Below, one piece after another: positions 25,833 to 36,985 of a stretch of 64,000 bases of DNA. Position numbers and translations under genes: made by a program. Under the pieces are notes generated by a model. The model did no database searches. It was not told the origin of the DNA and saw only the letters and a program-made list of their open reading frames with translations. The DNA lies in assembly GCA_943788135.1 (NCBI GenBank), contig CALSPC010000003.1:1-64000 (forward strand), written 5' to 3'. The stretch comes from an uncultured Paracoccaceae bacterium (GTDB taxonomy: Bacteria; Bacteroidota; Bacteroidia; Flavobacteriales; Flavobacteriaceae). Numbering within the stretch: the first letter of the stretch is position 1; each line of letters starts with the position of its first letter.

Positions 25833-27356
25833 ATGAAACATATTAAATATATATTACTTAGTGCTGTAGTTCTTGGATTTACAGCATGTAATGACGTAGA
25901 AGACGTCCTTGAAGCCAACGGCGTAAGCGTCGAAACTACAACGCTTCCAGAATTAAATGCAGGTGACCTAGACTTCTCTAACTATATAGCTGTTGGACCT
26001 TCTTTTAGTGCAGGAGTTTCAGATGGAACCCTATTCTTAGCAAGTCAAGAAAATTCTTGGCCAAATATTATGTCTAAAGAATTTGCAAAAGCCGGAGGTG
26101 GGGAATTTAAACAACCTACCATGGATGATAACTTTGGAGGTCTTGCCTTTGGAGGGACTCGAATTGTAGGACCAAGACTTGTTTTTAATGGCGCAGGACC
26201 AGCTCCATTGGAGTCTGTGGTTGGGCCAGTAACCGTTCAAACAGATATTTTAAATAATCCAGCAGGACCTTTCAATAATTTAGGTGTGCCTGGCGCAAGA
26301 AGTTTTCATTTTGTAGCATCAGGATATGGAAACGTTACGAATGTCTCTACAGGACTTGCAAATCCCTACGCTACACGCCTTACGGGTAATACTCCAGACG
26401 CCTCTATAATTGAACTCGCTGCTTCTCAAAACCCATCCTTTTTCACTTTATCTCTATTTGGAGGAAATGATGTTTTAGGATATGCTACAGGTGGGGCTGA
26501 TCAGGCTGAAGATCAAATTACATCTTTAGCAACTTTTGAAGGTGCACTTAATGTTGCGTTAACAGCATTAACTGCAAATGGAGCAGAAGGCGTTGTGTCT
26601 GGAACTCCCCATGTTACAGATTTACCATATTTTACTACAGTACCCCATAACCCTGTTCCATTAGATGGTGATACAGCTGCTGTGGTTAATGGAGCATATG
26701 CCCCATACAACGCAGGAATTCAAGGCGCTTTAGCTGCATTGACTGGAACTGGATTATTCACTGCCGAAGAAGCAGAACAAAGAACAATTTCATTTGAAGC
26801 AGGTCAAAATGCTGTTGTGATTATTGATGAAGATCTTACAGATTTAGGCGCAATTAACCCTGCATTTGCTGCTTTACCAAAACTCAGACAAGCAACTGCA
26901 GCAGATTTATTGGTGCTCACAAGTGCATCTTTCATAGGGACATTGGCAGATCCAAATAATCCCACTTCAATAAATGGAGTTGCCGTACCTCTAGCTGATA
27001 AATGGGTAGTTACTGCAACTGAATTAGAAGAAATTATTGATGCAACTGACGCTATGAATGCGAGCGTAAAAGCCGCAGCTGAGAGTTTTGGAATTGCTTA
27101 TGTGGACTTACAAGCAATTTTGACTCAAGCGTCAACTGGCGGGATCACATTTGATGCTTACACATTAGACACAAGTCTAGTTACTGGTGGCTTGGTAAGT
27201 TTAGATGGTGTTCATCTCACAGCAAGAGGTTATGCCTATATGGCTAACTCTTTCCTAACAGCTATCGATACGCATTATGGATCTAATTTCGTAGCTTCAG
27301 GAAATGTTGCCAAAGCAGGTGATTATCCAACAAATTACTCCCCAATGTTACAATAA
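25833..27356 (+). CDS. SGNH/GDSL-hydrolase-like surface lipoprotein
   Basis: The 507-residue protein has a lipobox (GFTAC, Cys19). Block I is normally GDS or GNS; here it reads VGPSFSAG (S57 kept, P56 in the variable place). Block III is FGGNDVLG near residue 210, and block V is DGVHLTARG (D458, H461). The Ser-Asp-His triad is therefore possible, giving an esterase or lipase. The middle has Ala/Gly/Thr-rich insertions. It is paired with the TonB receptor and ends at a strong terminator. Confidence 0.8.
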   Translation: MKHIKYILLSAVVLGFTACNDVEDVLEANGVSVETTTLPELNAGDLDFSNYIAVGPSFSAGVSDGTLFLASQENSWPNIMSKEFAKAGGGEFKQPTMDDNFGGLAFGGTRIVGPRLVFNGAGPAPLESVVGPVTVQTDILNNPAGPFNNLGVPGARSFHFVASGYGNVTNVSTGLANPYATRLTGNTPDASIIELAASQNPSFFTLSLFGGNDVLGYATGGADQAEDQITSLATFEGALNVALTALTANGAEGVVSGTPHVTDLPYFTTVPHNPVPLDGDTAAVVNGAYAPYNAGIQGALAALTGTGLFTAEEAEQRTISFEAGQNAVVIIDEDLTDLGAINPAFAALPKLRQATAADLLVLTSASFIGTLADPNNPTSINGVAVPLADKWVVTATELEEIIDATDAMNASVKAAAESFGIAYVDLQAILTQASTGGITFDAYTLDTSLVTGGLVSLDGVHLTARGYAYMANSFLTAIDTHYGSNFVASGNVAKAGDYPTNYSPMLQ

Positions 27357-27380
27357 TTATTTCTGAATATAAAAATCATA

Positions 27381-27410
27381 AAAAACCCAGAGCAATGCTC
27401 TGGGTTTTTT
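27381..27410 (+). terminator. Terminator after the receptor/lipoprotein operon
   Basis: AAAAACCCAGAGC and GCTCTGGGTTTTT form a near-perfect stem with a short AAT loop followed by TTAATTTT. It separates the TonB operon from the atpD promoter 13 bases downstream. Confidence 0.9.
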
Positions 27411-27422
27411 AATTTTATTCTA

Positions 27423-27430
27423 TATCTTTG
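27423..27430 (+). promoter_or_regulatory. -7 box TATCTTTG upstream of atpD
   Basis: Exact TAnnTTTG match directly after the terminator; the leader to atpD would be about 53 bases. Confidence 0.6.
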
Positions 27431-27475
27431 CAGCGCGAAAACCCAGTGTTTTCGCTTCATTTTAGCTAAAAATAA

Positions 27476-28999
<1,524 letters not shown>

Positions 29000-29008
29000 A
29001 AATAAACT

Positions 29009-29284
29009 ATGTATTTAGAAATTATAACTCCAGAAGCAACCATATTTAAAGGGGATGTAGACAGTGTCTCTGTTCCTGGTGTCAATGGTGATTTTGAAAT
29101 GCTAAATAACCACGCGCCTATTGTATCTGTCCTTAAGGAGGGTGTTGTGAAAATTGTTGGTAATATTACCCTCGATGATTCGAACAAAGCATACTTTGAA
29201 CAAAAAGGTAACAGCTATTTATATACTATTGATTCTGGTGCGATTGAAATGAACGCTAATAAAATTATTGTGTTAGCCGACTAA
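29009..29284 (+). CDS. atpC: ATP synthase F1 subunit epsilon
   Basis: The 91-residue protein corresponds to the N-terminal beta-sandwich of epsilon (LEIITPEATIFKGDVDSVSVPGVNGDFEMLNNHAP). The C-terminal helical hairpin that inhibits ATPase in many bacteria is absent, as is common in Bacteroidota. It follows atpD and ends before a terminator. Confidence 0.95.
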   Translation: MYLEIITPEATIFKGDVDSVSVPGVNGDFEMLNNHAPIVSVLKEGVVKIVGNITLDDSNKAYFEQKGNSYLYTIDSGAIEMNANKIIVLAD

Positions 29285-29307
29285 CACTAGTTAATTCTAT
29301 AAAATTG

Positions 29308-29337
29308 AAAGCTCAAACATCTGTTTGAGCTTTTTTT
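29308..29337 (+). terminator. Terminator after atpC
   Basis: AAAGCTCAAACA (29308-29319) and TGTTTGAGCTTT (29322-29333) form a 12-bp stem followed by T's. The enoyl-CoA hydratase gene converges on it, and the A-rich left flank would let it act in both directions. Confidence 0.9.
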
Positions 29338-30118
29338 ATTTCCCCGGAAAGTTAGATTTGCGTTTTTCTAAAAATGCCGTCGTGCCTTCAATGAAATCTT
29401 CCGTGTCAAAGCATTTTCCAAACTCAGAAATTTCAACGTCATAGCCATTTACGCCGTCCATATAATTCGCATTAACAGCTCTAATAGCAGCAGCAATTGC
29501 TAAAGATGAATTTGATTTGATTTGATCTGCTAAGGTATAGCACTTTGGCAATAGCTCTTCTTGTGGCACAACATAATTTACGAGCCCGTATGCAAGCGCT
29601 TTTGGTGCATCAATCATATTGGCCGTCATAATCAGTTCTAACGCTCTTCCCTTTCCCACAAGCTGCGCCAAGCGTTGGGTTCCGCCATAGCCAGGAATCA
29701 ATCCTAAAGATACTTCTGGCAAGCCCATAAGCGCATTTGAACTGGCAACTCTAAAGTGCGCAGACAATGCCAATTCCAAACCGCCACCAAGAGCGTAGCC
29801 ATTGACAGCTGCAATAACTGGCGTGGAAAAATTTTCGATCATATCAAATAGCAACTCCTGGCCTTGTTTAGCTAATGACCGCCCTTCTTCTTCTTCGAAA
29901 TGGGCAAACTCACTAATATCAGCGCCCGCTACAAAAGCCTTTTCTCCGCTACCCGTCAGTACGATGACTTTAGTTTCAAAATCGAGGTCTGCAGCTTTGA
30001 ATGCTGAGTGAAGCTCAAAAATAGTTGCAGAATTTAAAGCGTTTAACTTCGTTGGTCTATTGATTGTAATGGTGGTGATTCCATTACTGAAATCGCTTAA
30101 AATAGTATTATACTTCAT
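29336..30118 (-). CDS. Enoyl-CoA hydratase/isomerase family protein
   Basis: The 260-residue crotonase-fold protein has the oxyanion-hole segments AFVAGADISEF and ALGGGLELALSAHFRVAS, and the catalytic-Glu region GLPEVSLGLIPGYGGTQRLAQLVG with both Glu positions occupied. It hydrates 2-enoyl-CoA in fatty-acid or amino-acid breakdown. The start was set at ATG 30118; the upstream extension would read into the kinase gene. It overlaps the kinase 3' end by 11 bases. Confidence 0.92.
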   Translation of the reverse strand: MKYNTILSDFSNGITTITINRPTKLNALNSATIFELHSAFKAADLDFETKVIVLTGSGEKAFVAGADISEFAHFEEEEGRSLAKQGQELLFDMIENFSTPVIAAVNGYALGGGLELALSAHFRVASSNALMGLPEVSLGLIPGYGGTQRLAQLVGKGRALELIMTANMIDAPKALAYGLVNYVVPQEELLPKCYTLADQIKSNSSLAIAAAIRAVNANYMDGVNGYDVEISEFGKCFDTEDFIEGTTAFLEKRKSNFPGK

Positions 30119-31574
30119 CTGGAAATTGTTTTGGAAAACGCACAGTAAATTGACTTCCTTTATCAATTATAGAGGTAAATTCAATACTACCGTTATAGGT
30201 TTCAATAATATTTTTGATCATCGGCAAGCCCAGTCCCATGCCGCTAGTTTTAGTGGTGAACTTAGGTTCGAAAATTTTATCTTCAATAGTTTTCGTTATT
30301 CCACATCCATTATCTTTGACGGTGATCACAACATCAGTTGATTCTGAAAAAAGTTGAACACTAATCTGTGGTGTGCGCTCCTCTGGAATCGATTGAACAG
30401 CGTTCTTAACTAAGTTTGTGATGATTCTTATCAGTTGTGAACGGTCAAAATTTGCAATAATTTCAGGTTCTTTAGCGCTAAATTTAATGTCATTTTCCGT
30501 GAAAATTTCTAAAGCTAACTCTACAACCTCAACAACATTTAGAAACTCAAGTTTTTGAGCTGGCATTTTGGCAAAATTAGAAAACGCTGATGCTATGGAA
30601 CTCATCGTATCAATTTGCTGAATTAGGGTTTTCGTGTACTCCTCAACCTTTTTGTGAATTTGAGGGTCTTGAGGGTCAAATTTATGCTGAAAACTTTGCA
30701 CACTAAGACGTATGGGTGTTAATGGATTTTTGATTTCATGGGCGACTTGTTTTGCCATTTCGCGCCAAGCTTGCTCGCGCTCGCTTGCGGCGAGTTTTTT
30801 AGCGCTTTCCTCCAATTCATCAATCATACTATTATACGACTCTACTAAAGCTGAAACTTCTAAGCTTGCCCCTGCAAGTTCAATTTTTTGGTTGCTTTTT
30901 TCTAATCGAGTGCCTTTCATTTTGTCCCGGATGGTCTGAAGTGATTTGGTGATATATTTAGACACAAAATACGCGAACGCTATAGCGACTAAAATCATGA
31001 TTAAATAGGCATAACTTAAACGAATTAGAAACTCTTTAAGTTCACCATAATTCAGAGAATCGTCGTCAAAATAAGGAACATTTAGCACCCCTAAAGGTTT
31101 GGCTTTTTCATCTGTGAATATTAAATATGAAGACCTGTAATCGCCACCGAGTCGTTTGATTTTTTCAACAAAACGTTTGGACACGCTTTGATTAACTTTG
31201 TTTAAAATTTCTGTAGAAAGCGAAGGTTCAGTTGCTGTATTGGCAAAATTAGGCTTTGACATTTTAATCAAATTCCCTTCTAAATCATAGAGATTGAAGC
31301 TAACATTATGGATGTTGGCAATCTCATAGATTTTATCTTTAAAAATTAGGGAAAGATTGTCTGTGTTAACTTCCCACGTTGTTTCTTTTAAAACATAATC
31401 TATACTGGAAAGTAATTGTGATTCCTTCCGTTCTAATCGCAATTGATGATACTCTTGAGACTGCTCGTTATATTGATAAATAGTCACACCCGCAATGAGA
31501 ATGGAAGCCAGTACGACCAACATAATCATATAAATAAAAATACGAGAACTTAAAGACAACTTGCGCTTTGGCAT
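30108..31574 (-). CDS. NtrY-like sensor histidine kinase
   Basis: The 488-residue membrane kinase has TM1 at about 12-32, a periplasmic sensor region to about 178, and TM2 at about 185-205. A HAMP domain follows, then a HisKA domain with the phosphoacceptor in QVAHEIKNPLTPIRLS (near residue 280), and an HATPase domain with N, G1 (VKDNGCGIT) and G2 (GMGLGLPM) boxes. HEIKNPLTPIRLS is typical of NtrY/NtrB-like kinases. No response regulator is adjacent, so its partner must be elsewhere. The next gene overlaps its end. Confidence 0.93.
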   Translation of the reverse strand: MPKRKLSLSSRIFIYMIMLVVLASILIAGVTIYQYNEQSQEYHQLRLERKESQLLSSIDYVLKETTWEVNTDNLSLIFKDKIYEIANIHNVSFNLYDLEGNLIKMSKPNFANTATEPSLSTEILNKVNQSVSKRFVEKIKRLGGDYRSSYLIFTDEKAKPLGVLNVPYFDDDSLNYGELKEFLIRLSYAYLIMILVAIAFAYFVSKYITKSLQTIRDKMKGTRLEKSNQKIELAGASLEVSALVESYNSMIDELEESAKKLAASEREQAWREMAKQVAHEIKNPLTPIRLSVQSFQHKFDPQDPQIHKKVEEYTKTLIQQIDTMSSIASAFSNFAKMPAQKLEFLNVVEVVELALEIFTENDIKFSAKEPEIIANFDRSQLIRIITNLVKNAVQSIPEERTPQISVQLFSESTDVVITVKDNGCGITKTIEDKIFEPKFTTKTSGMGLGLPMIKNIIETYNGSIEFTSIIDKGSQFTVRFPKQFPDEV

Positions 31575-31628
31575 AGAAATAGACTTTTGTTAAATATAGA
31601 AAAAATATCTAGCACTGGACTCCATCTG

Positions 31629-32165
31629 CTAATCGGAACGGGTTCGTTTATATAATTTAATCCCCAACATCAAAAGAAGAGCCAACCCAATCAGACCTAC
31701 CATCCCATATGCCATATTAAGCGTGCTTTTTAATAATACCAAAAACACCACCGCAAAAAGAATAAGGGTAGCCCCTTCATTCCAAATTCGCATAAAGTTG
31801 GATGTATAGTTAATTTGATCGTTTTGAAGCTGCTTGAAAATAAGATGTGTTTTGATGTGATACGCAATTAACAGAACTACAAACCCTAATTTTGCATGCA
31901 TCCAAGATTGCTCAAACCAGTAAGGCGCTAAGGCTAAAAGCCAAATCCCAAATAGTAGCGCCAAGATAGCAGACGGCCATGTTATAATATACCACAACCG
32001 TTTAGCCATAAGCTTTAGTTGGGTTGCTAAAATCTCTTTTTCTGGAGATGATTTTAATGCCGCCTCTATATGGTAAATAAAAATACGCGGGATATAAAAC
32101 AAGCCTGCGAACCATGTGATTACAAAAATTAAATGAAGCGATTTGATGTAGTTATAATACTCCAT
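31629..32165 (-). CDS. hemJ: HemJ-type protoporphyrinogen oxidase (UPF0093)
   Basis: The 178-residue membrane protein has four to five helices. HemJ hallmarks are the conserved His in IKSLHLIFVITWFAGLFYIPR and the Arg/Phe-rich following segment with IYHIE. HemJ oxidises protoporphyrinogen IX to protoporphyrin IX, the step before ferrochelatase. Its place two genes from hemH and near the hem operon supports this. No HemG or HemY is seen here. A MATE gene lies between it and hemH with only 2 bases of spacing. Confidence 0.88.
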   Translation of the reverse strand: MEYYNYIKSLHLIFVITWFAGLFYIPRIFIYHIEAALKSSPEKEILATQLKLMAKRLWYIITWPSAILALLFGIWLLALAPYWFEQSWMHAKLGFVVLLIAYHIKTHLIFKQLQNDQINYTSNFMRIWNEGATLILFAVVFLVLLKSTLNMAYGMVGLIGLALLLMLGIKLYKRTRSD

Positions 32166-32167
32166 AA

Positions 32168-33517
32168 TTATGATTTTGAAATTAATTTAGTTGATACTTC
32201 TCTATACAAAATAAATGCGGTGACCAAAGTAGAGAGTACATCTGACACGGGAAATGCCATCCATACCCCTAACTCGCCATACCATAAAGGTAATATAAAA
32301 ATAAGAGGAATAAAGAAAAATCCTTGTCGAGATAACGTTAACAACAAAGCTGGAACGGCTTTTCCAACAGCTTGGAAATAGGCTGATCCAATCAGTTGAA
32401 TCGCAATAATTGGCGTTGCTGCAAACACCCAGCGCATTGCTGTGGGTGTTTTTTCGATAACTAAAGGGTCTGTTGTAAACATCCGCGTAATTAGTTCTGG
32501 GAACCCAATCAGCATTATAAAAACAATAGACGCCATTGCCATGGAATAGATAATTGCAATTCGAATAGTGTGTTTAACGCGGTCATAATTTTGTGCGCCA
32601 TAATTATAGCCTGCTATGGGGACAAATCCTTGAGTAATTCCAAAAATTGGAAACAATGCAAACATCAACATTCGGGAAACAATTGCATAGGATGTCACTG
32701 AGGTTTCTCCGCCAAAATCAAATAAAATATTATTCATTAAGAGGTAAGTTATACTCACAATTGCCTGTCTTGAGAGTGTGACTAGGCCTAAGTTGCTAAT
32801 TTCTGAAACAATAGATTTTTGCAATATGAAGTGTGGCCACGAAATTTTCATTTCGGAGTTTTTCGAAATAAAAAACCAAAAAATAAAGATGAAACAAAGC
32901 AAGTATGATCCAGTTGTCGCCCATGCAGCACCCATCATCCCGAGGTCCAGAATATTTATTAAAAGAACGTCTAAAAGAAGGTTCGAAACCGATGGAATCA
33001 TCATTGCATACATGGCAAATTTTGGTTTGCCTTCGGCACGAATTACTGTGTTGCCCATCATTGAAAGTGCGAGAAAAGGAACGCCATATAATACGATCCT
33101 GTAGTATGTTTTTGCAGGTTCAAAAATGCTGCCTTTACCTCCAAATGTTGGAATAATTCCATCAATATAATACAGTCCAAAAAACACGAGAACAACCGTT
33201 AATAAGATGGTCATTGTAATTTGATTTCCAAATGTTTTTAAGGCTTTTGGAACTGCTTTAGCGCCCAAAGCTCTGGATATAATAGAGGAGCCTCCGATTC
33301 CAATAGACATCCCTAGTGCAGCAATAAAAAATGAAACAGGCAACACCACATTTATGGCCGCAATCGCTTGTGATCCAATCCAATGCCCCACAAAAATAGT
33401 GTCCACTAAAATATTTAGCGACATGACTAAAATCCCAATAGAGGCGGGAACTGCCTGCTTGATTAATAGTTTTCCAATGGTCTGCGTACCAAAATCGTGG
33501 GATGTGGATTTAATCAT
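32168..33517 (-). CDS. MATE-family efflux transporter
   Basis: This is a 449-residue membrane protein of 12 helices in two similar halves (GKLLIKQAVPASIGILVMSLNILVDTIFVG at the start, and GITQGFVPIAGYNYGAQNYDRV in the second half). MATE proteins export cationic drugs or metabolites using Na+ or H+ gradients. It sits between hemH and hemJ on one transcript, so porphyrin or metabolite export is possible but unproven. Confidence 0.92.
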   Translation of the reverse strand: MIKSTSHDFGTQTIGKLLIKQAVPASIGILVMSLNILVDTIFVGHWIGSQAIAAINVVLPVSFFIAALGMSIGIGGSSIISRALGAKAVPKALKTFGNQITMTILLTVVLVFFGLYYIDGIIPTFGGKGSIFEPAKTYYRIVLYGVPFLALSMMGNTVIRAEGKPKFAMYAMMIPSVSNLLLDVLLINILDLGMMGAAWATTGSYLLCFIFIFWFFISKNSEMKISWPHFILQKSIVSEISNLGLVTLSRQAIVSITYLLMNNILFDFGGETSVTSYAIVSRMLMFALFPIFGITQGFVPIAGYNYGAQNYDRVKHTIRIAIIYSMAMASIVFIMLIGFPELITRMFTTDPLVIEKTPTAMRWVFAATPIIAIQLIGSAYFQAVGKAVPALLLTLSRQGFFFIPLIFILPLWYGELGVWMAFPVSDVLSTLVTAFILYREVSTKLISKS

Positions 33518-33527
33518 TTAGTATCTG

Positions 33528-34544
33528 TTATTTGGAAGCCCATGCTGTAACCCATTTTGCAAGAAGCGATACCCAAGCCGGGTCATCGTTCAAACAAGGG
33601 ATTGTTGTGAACTCTTTTCCGCCAACTTCATGAAATATTTCTTCGCCTTCCATCGCAATTTCTTCTAGAGTTTCTAGGCAATCACTCACAAAAGCAGGTG
33701 TGGCAATAGCCATTGATTTTGTCCCTTCTTTCCCTAAACGTTCGATCGTTCGATCGGTATAAGGTTGTAACCATGGGTCAAATCCTAAACGCGATTGAAA
33801 TGAGGTCGAATATACCCCATCCTCAAGTCCTAATTCTTCACCTACCAAACGGGTAACTTCGAGGCATTGGTGTTTGTAACAATAGGTATGGGCTTCGGAA
33901 GGCGTGATACAACACGATTTATCAATCTTACAATGGGATTTGGTAATGTCACTTTTTCGAATGTGTCGCTCAGGAATACCATGATACGAAAACAATAAAT
34001 GTTCGTATGTTTTTCCTTCTAAGGATTTCTTTATCGTATTTGATAAAACCTTAATATACTCGGGATTATTGTAGAATGGTGGTAAGTCCGATAAGGTTAA
34101 TTGCGGGAAATGTGCATCTCTTAATTCTTTGGCGAGCACCAAAATTGTTTCGGTTGTAGCCATTGCATATTGTGGATACAAAGGCACAATTAACACCTCG
34201 TCAACACCTTGATCTACGAGTTGTTGAAATCCATTTTTTATGGTCATACTGCCATAACGCATGGCGAGTGCGGTCGGTATTTCGACTTCTTGTTTTAATT
34301 TGTGTTCTAGACGTTCTGATAAAACAATAAGGGGAGAGCCTTCTTCCCACCATATTTTCTTATAGGCTTTTGCAGAAATTTTTGGACGTGTATTTAGAAT
34401 AATTCCTTTTACTAAAAGTGTTCGTGCCCATAAAGGCACATCAATAACACGTTCGTCCATCAAAAATTCGCCTAGATATTTTTTCACATCTTTTGGTGTG
34501 GGACTATCTGGAGATCCCAGGTTTACTAATAAAACGCCTTTCAT
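33528..34544 (-). CDS. hemH: Ferrochelatase
   Basis: The 338-residue protein inserts Fe(II) into protoporphyrin IX. Motifs are MKGVLLVNLGSPDSPTPKDV at the start, the catalytic His in FSYHGIPERHI, and FVSDCLETLEEI with the conserved Glu. Clustered Cys residues (SCC, CYKHQC) occur near residue 200 and may hold a metal cluster. The start was chosen at ATG 34544; an in-frame GTG at 34571 gives only a basic 9-residue extension. It is the head of the hemH-MATE-hemJ set, facing the AraC gene across an 88-base gap. Confidence 0.95.
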   Translation of the reverse strand: MKGVLLVNLGSPDSPTPKDVKKYLGEFLMDERVIDVPLWARTLLVKGIILNTRPKISAKAYKKIWWEEGSPLIVLSERLEHKLKQEVEIPTALAMRYGSMTIKNGFQQLVDQGVDEVLIVPLYPQYAMATTETILVLAKELRDAHFPQLTLSDLPPFYNNPEYIKVLSNTIKKSLEGKTYEHLLFSYHGIPERHIRKSDITKSHCKIDKSCCITPSEAHTYCYKHQCLEVTRLVGEELGLEDGVYSTSFQSRLGFDPWLQPYTDRTIERLGKEGTKSMAIATPAFVSDCLETLEEIAMEGEEIFHEVGGKEFTTIPCLNDDPAWVSLLAKWVTAWASK

Positions 34545-34632
34545 CTGTTTATTCTTTTTGTGCTGACTCACGCCGTTTGTTATTAATCATTTTTTGGGGT
34601 GATTAATCGCGTACTTGCGCGGTTCATATTGG

Positions 34633-35553
34633 TTAATTAAGAGATTGAATATATTTTTTGGGAGTAGTCCCATATTGTTTTTTAAATGCTGAAATAAAAT
34701 GACTAGCGGTACTGTAGCCAACTTTTAGCCCGACTTCATTAACGTTGTGTGCCCCTGATTCTAAAAGTTTTCTGGCGACTTCCATTTTGTAATCGAATAA
34801 AAAGCCATAAACAGTAGTGCCGTAAATTTGTTTAAACCCTTCCTTTAATTTTTTTAAACTTAAATCAATTTCGAGCGCTAAGGCTGTAAGACTAGGTGGC
34901 TCAGAAAGTCGTTTAATAATGATGTCTTTTGCTTTCCGAATCTTAACCACATTTGAATCATCAACTAAAAAAGGACATTGCTCTATATTAGCGTCTTCTC
35001 CACGATTAAAATATAAACTTAAAAGCTCATACGCTTTCCCTTTAAAATACAAAGACTTGATTGAAGAGTTTAAATTATAATTGATAAGTTGATTTAAGAC
35101 AATCGCCATCGAAGGAGAGATGTGTCCATCATTATAGTATTTTTTATCTTGATTACCATCACTTAAAAACGTAATGTAATCGGCTTCATGAGAGAATAAA
35201 CCATGAAATTTTTTAATGGAGATTAATACCGAAACCACCCATGATGTTGGATCAACTTCTAAATGAATCGGTAAGTCGCGTTGAGGGTTGTACAACAATA
35301 ATGAGTTTTCATCAGAAATATTAAGGCTATAGGTGCCGTTATTAAATACAAACTTACACTGGCCTTTCAGGCAAAAATGAAATTGAATAAAAGAGCTATC
35401 TATTTCCTTTTCAAGGAGTTGAACTTCAGTTGTTTCATTTTGATGCGTCATAACCAAAAACCCTTTCTCAATTACCGTTTCTAAAAAAGATCCTTGAGCG
35501 CTATTTTTTTGGCTTGATGGCACACTTTGTAAGTCGTCTTTATTTAGATTCAT
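34633..35553 (-). CDS. AraC-family transcriptional regulator
   Basis: The 306-residue protein has an N-terminal ligand or dimerisation region and a C-terminal AraC DNA-binding domain of two HTHs (about 205-305: LTALALEIDLSLKKLKEGFKQIYG, then VNEVGLKVGYSTASHFISAFKKQYG). It lies between the minus-strand hemH set and the plus-strand hemA operon, so it is the obvious candidate to control heme synthesis, possibly in response to iron or heme. Two TATTTTTG boxes on the minus strand (35593-35600 and 35611-35618) precede it. Confidence 0.9.
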   Translation of the reverse strand: MNLNKDDLQSVPSSQKNSAQGSFLETVIEKGFLVMTHQNETTEVQLLEKEIDSSFIQFHFCLKGQCKFVFNNGTYSLNISDENSLLLYNPQRDLPIHLEVDPTSWVVSVLISIKKFHGLFSHEADYITFLSDGNQDKKYYNDGHISPSMAIVLNQLINYNLNSSIKSLYFKGKAYELLSLYFNRGEDANIEQCPFLVDDSNVVKIRKAKDIIIKRLSEPPSLTALALEIDLSLKKLKEGFKQIYGTTVYGFLFDYKMEVARKLLESGAHNVNEVGLKVGYSTASHFISAFKKQYGTTPKKYIQSLN

Positions 35554-35692
35554 TATAAATAAAAATTATAGGGTTATGCCTTTTTTAATCTGCAAAAATA
35601 AAATTTTAAACAAAAATAGTTAAATAATCTGTGTAAACCTCTAAACGACAAATAAAGTTCTTCTAGCGTTACTTTTTACAAATCAAAGCGGT

Positions 35693-35700
35693 TATTTTTG
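35693..35700 (+). promoter_or_regulatory. -7 box TATTTTTG of the hem operon
   Basis: Exact TAnnTTTG match 25 bases before the hemA ATG. The divergent region of about 170 bases back to the AraC gene is AT-rich and would hold the regulator's sites; no clear repeat pair was identified. Confidence 0.6.
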
Positions 35701-35725
35701 TGCCATTAAATTTCCAAAAACAGTA

Positions 35726-36985
35726 ATGGAGCAATTCAACAACTCTGAAAAAACCTATTTCTATGTCATTGGCCTAAGCTACAAAAAAGCAGATGCCAAA
35801 ATGCGTGGAGAATTTAGCCTAGACCAAACATCTAGAGCTAATTTAATGGTGCAAGCCAAAGCCAGTGGCATTGAGAGTTTAGTTGCGACCTCAACCTGTA
35901 ACCGAACCGAAATTTATGGTTTTGCCAGACATCCTTTTGAGCTTATAAAATTACTTTGCGACAACACTCAGGGTACTGTAGAGGATTTTCAAACAGTGGC
36001 GTATGTGTATAAAAACAGTGACGCTATTCAGCACATGTTTAAAGTAGGTGCAGGGTTAGACAGTCAAATTTTGGGCGATTTTGAAATTATAAGTCAACTA
36101 AAATTAAGTGCTAAAATTTCTAAGAAGCACCAATTGCTGAACGCATACTTGGAGCGTCTAATTAACGCGGTTATTCAAGCAAGCAAACGCATAAAGACAG
36201 AAACAGAATTATCTTCTGGGGCAACTTCGGTGTCTTTTGCCTCTGTACATTATATCAAAAAAACGGTAAAAGCTATTTCTACAAAAAACATTTTACTTTT
36301 TGGAACAGGTAAAATTGGACGAAATACTTGCGAAAACCTTATAAAGCATACCAAAAACGAACATATTACGCTTATCAACCGCACACGGGATAGAGCAGAT
36401 AAAATTGCAGGGAAATTTAAACTTCTGGTTAAGGATTATAGCCAGCTTCAAGAAGAAATTGGAAACGCCGATATTTTAATTGTTGCTACTGGAGCACAAA
36501 ATCCAACAATCGACAAATTCCTGATTCAAAATAAAAAACCACTACTGATTCTTGATTTATCGATCCCTAAAAATGTGGATGAAAACGTCAAAGAATTACC
36601 AATGGTCTCTTTGGTTCATTTGGATCATTTATCGCAAATGACCGATGAAACTTTAGAAAAAAGAAAACAATTTATTCCTGTTGCCGAAGGCATTATTGAA
36701 GAAATAAAAACAGAGTTTGAAGCTTGGGTAGATAATCGAAAATTTGCACCTACTATTAAAGCATTGAAAGAAAAACTACACCTTTTTGCTACTGCTGAAG
36801 TGGATACTCACCGCAAAAAAATAAACGAATTTAATGAAGCTCAAGCTGAATTAATCAGTGCCAGTTTAGTTCAAAAAATAACCAATCACTTTGCACACCA
36901 TTTGAAAGACGAAACGATCTCAACGAATGATAGTCTCGAACTCATTAAAAAGGTGTTCCAATTAGAGTCCAAAAAACATGTCTAA
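35726..36985 (+). CDS. hemA: Glutamyl-tRNA reductase
   Basis: The 419-residue enzyme reduces glutamyl-tRNA to glutamate-1-semialdehyde, the first committed step of the C5 heme route. Seen are the catalytic Cys in TSTCNRTEIYG, a Rossmann NADPH site (LLFGTGKIGRNTCENL), and the C-terminal helical dimerisation region. It starts the hemA-hemCD-hemE-hemF-hemB operon and overlaps hemCD by 8 bases. hemL, the next step, is not in the window. Confidence 0.97.
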   Translation: MEQFNNSEKTYFYVIGLSYKKADAKMRGEFSLDQTSRANLMVQAKASGIESLVATSTCNRTEIYGFARHPFELIKLLCDNTQGTVEDFQTVAYVYKNSDAIQHMFKVGAGLDSQILGDFEIISQLKLSAKISKKHQLLNAYLERLINAVIQASKRIKTETELSSGATSVSFASVHYIKKTVKAISTKNILLFGTGKIGRNTCENLIKHTKNEHITLINRTRDRADKIAGKFKLLVKDYSQLQEEIGNADILIVATGAQNPTIDKFLIQNKKPLLILDLSIPKNVDENVKELPMVSLVHLDHLSQMTDETLEKRKQFIPVAEGIIEEIKTEFEAWVDNRKFAPTIKALKEKLHLFATAEVDTHRKKINEFNEAQAELISASLVQKITNHFAHHLKDETISTNDSLELIKKVFQLESKKHV

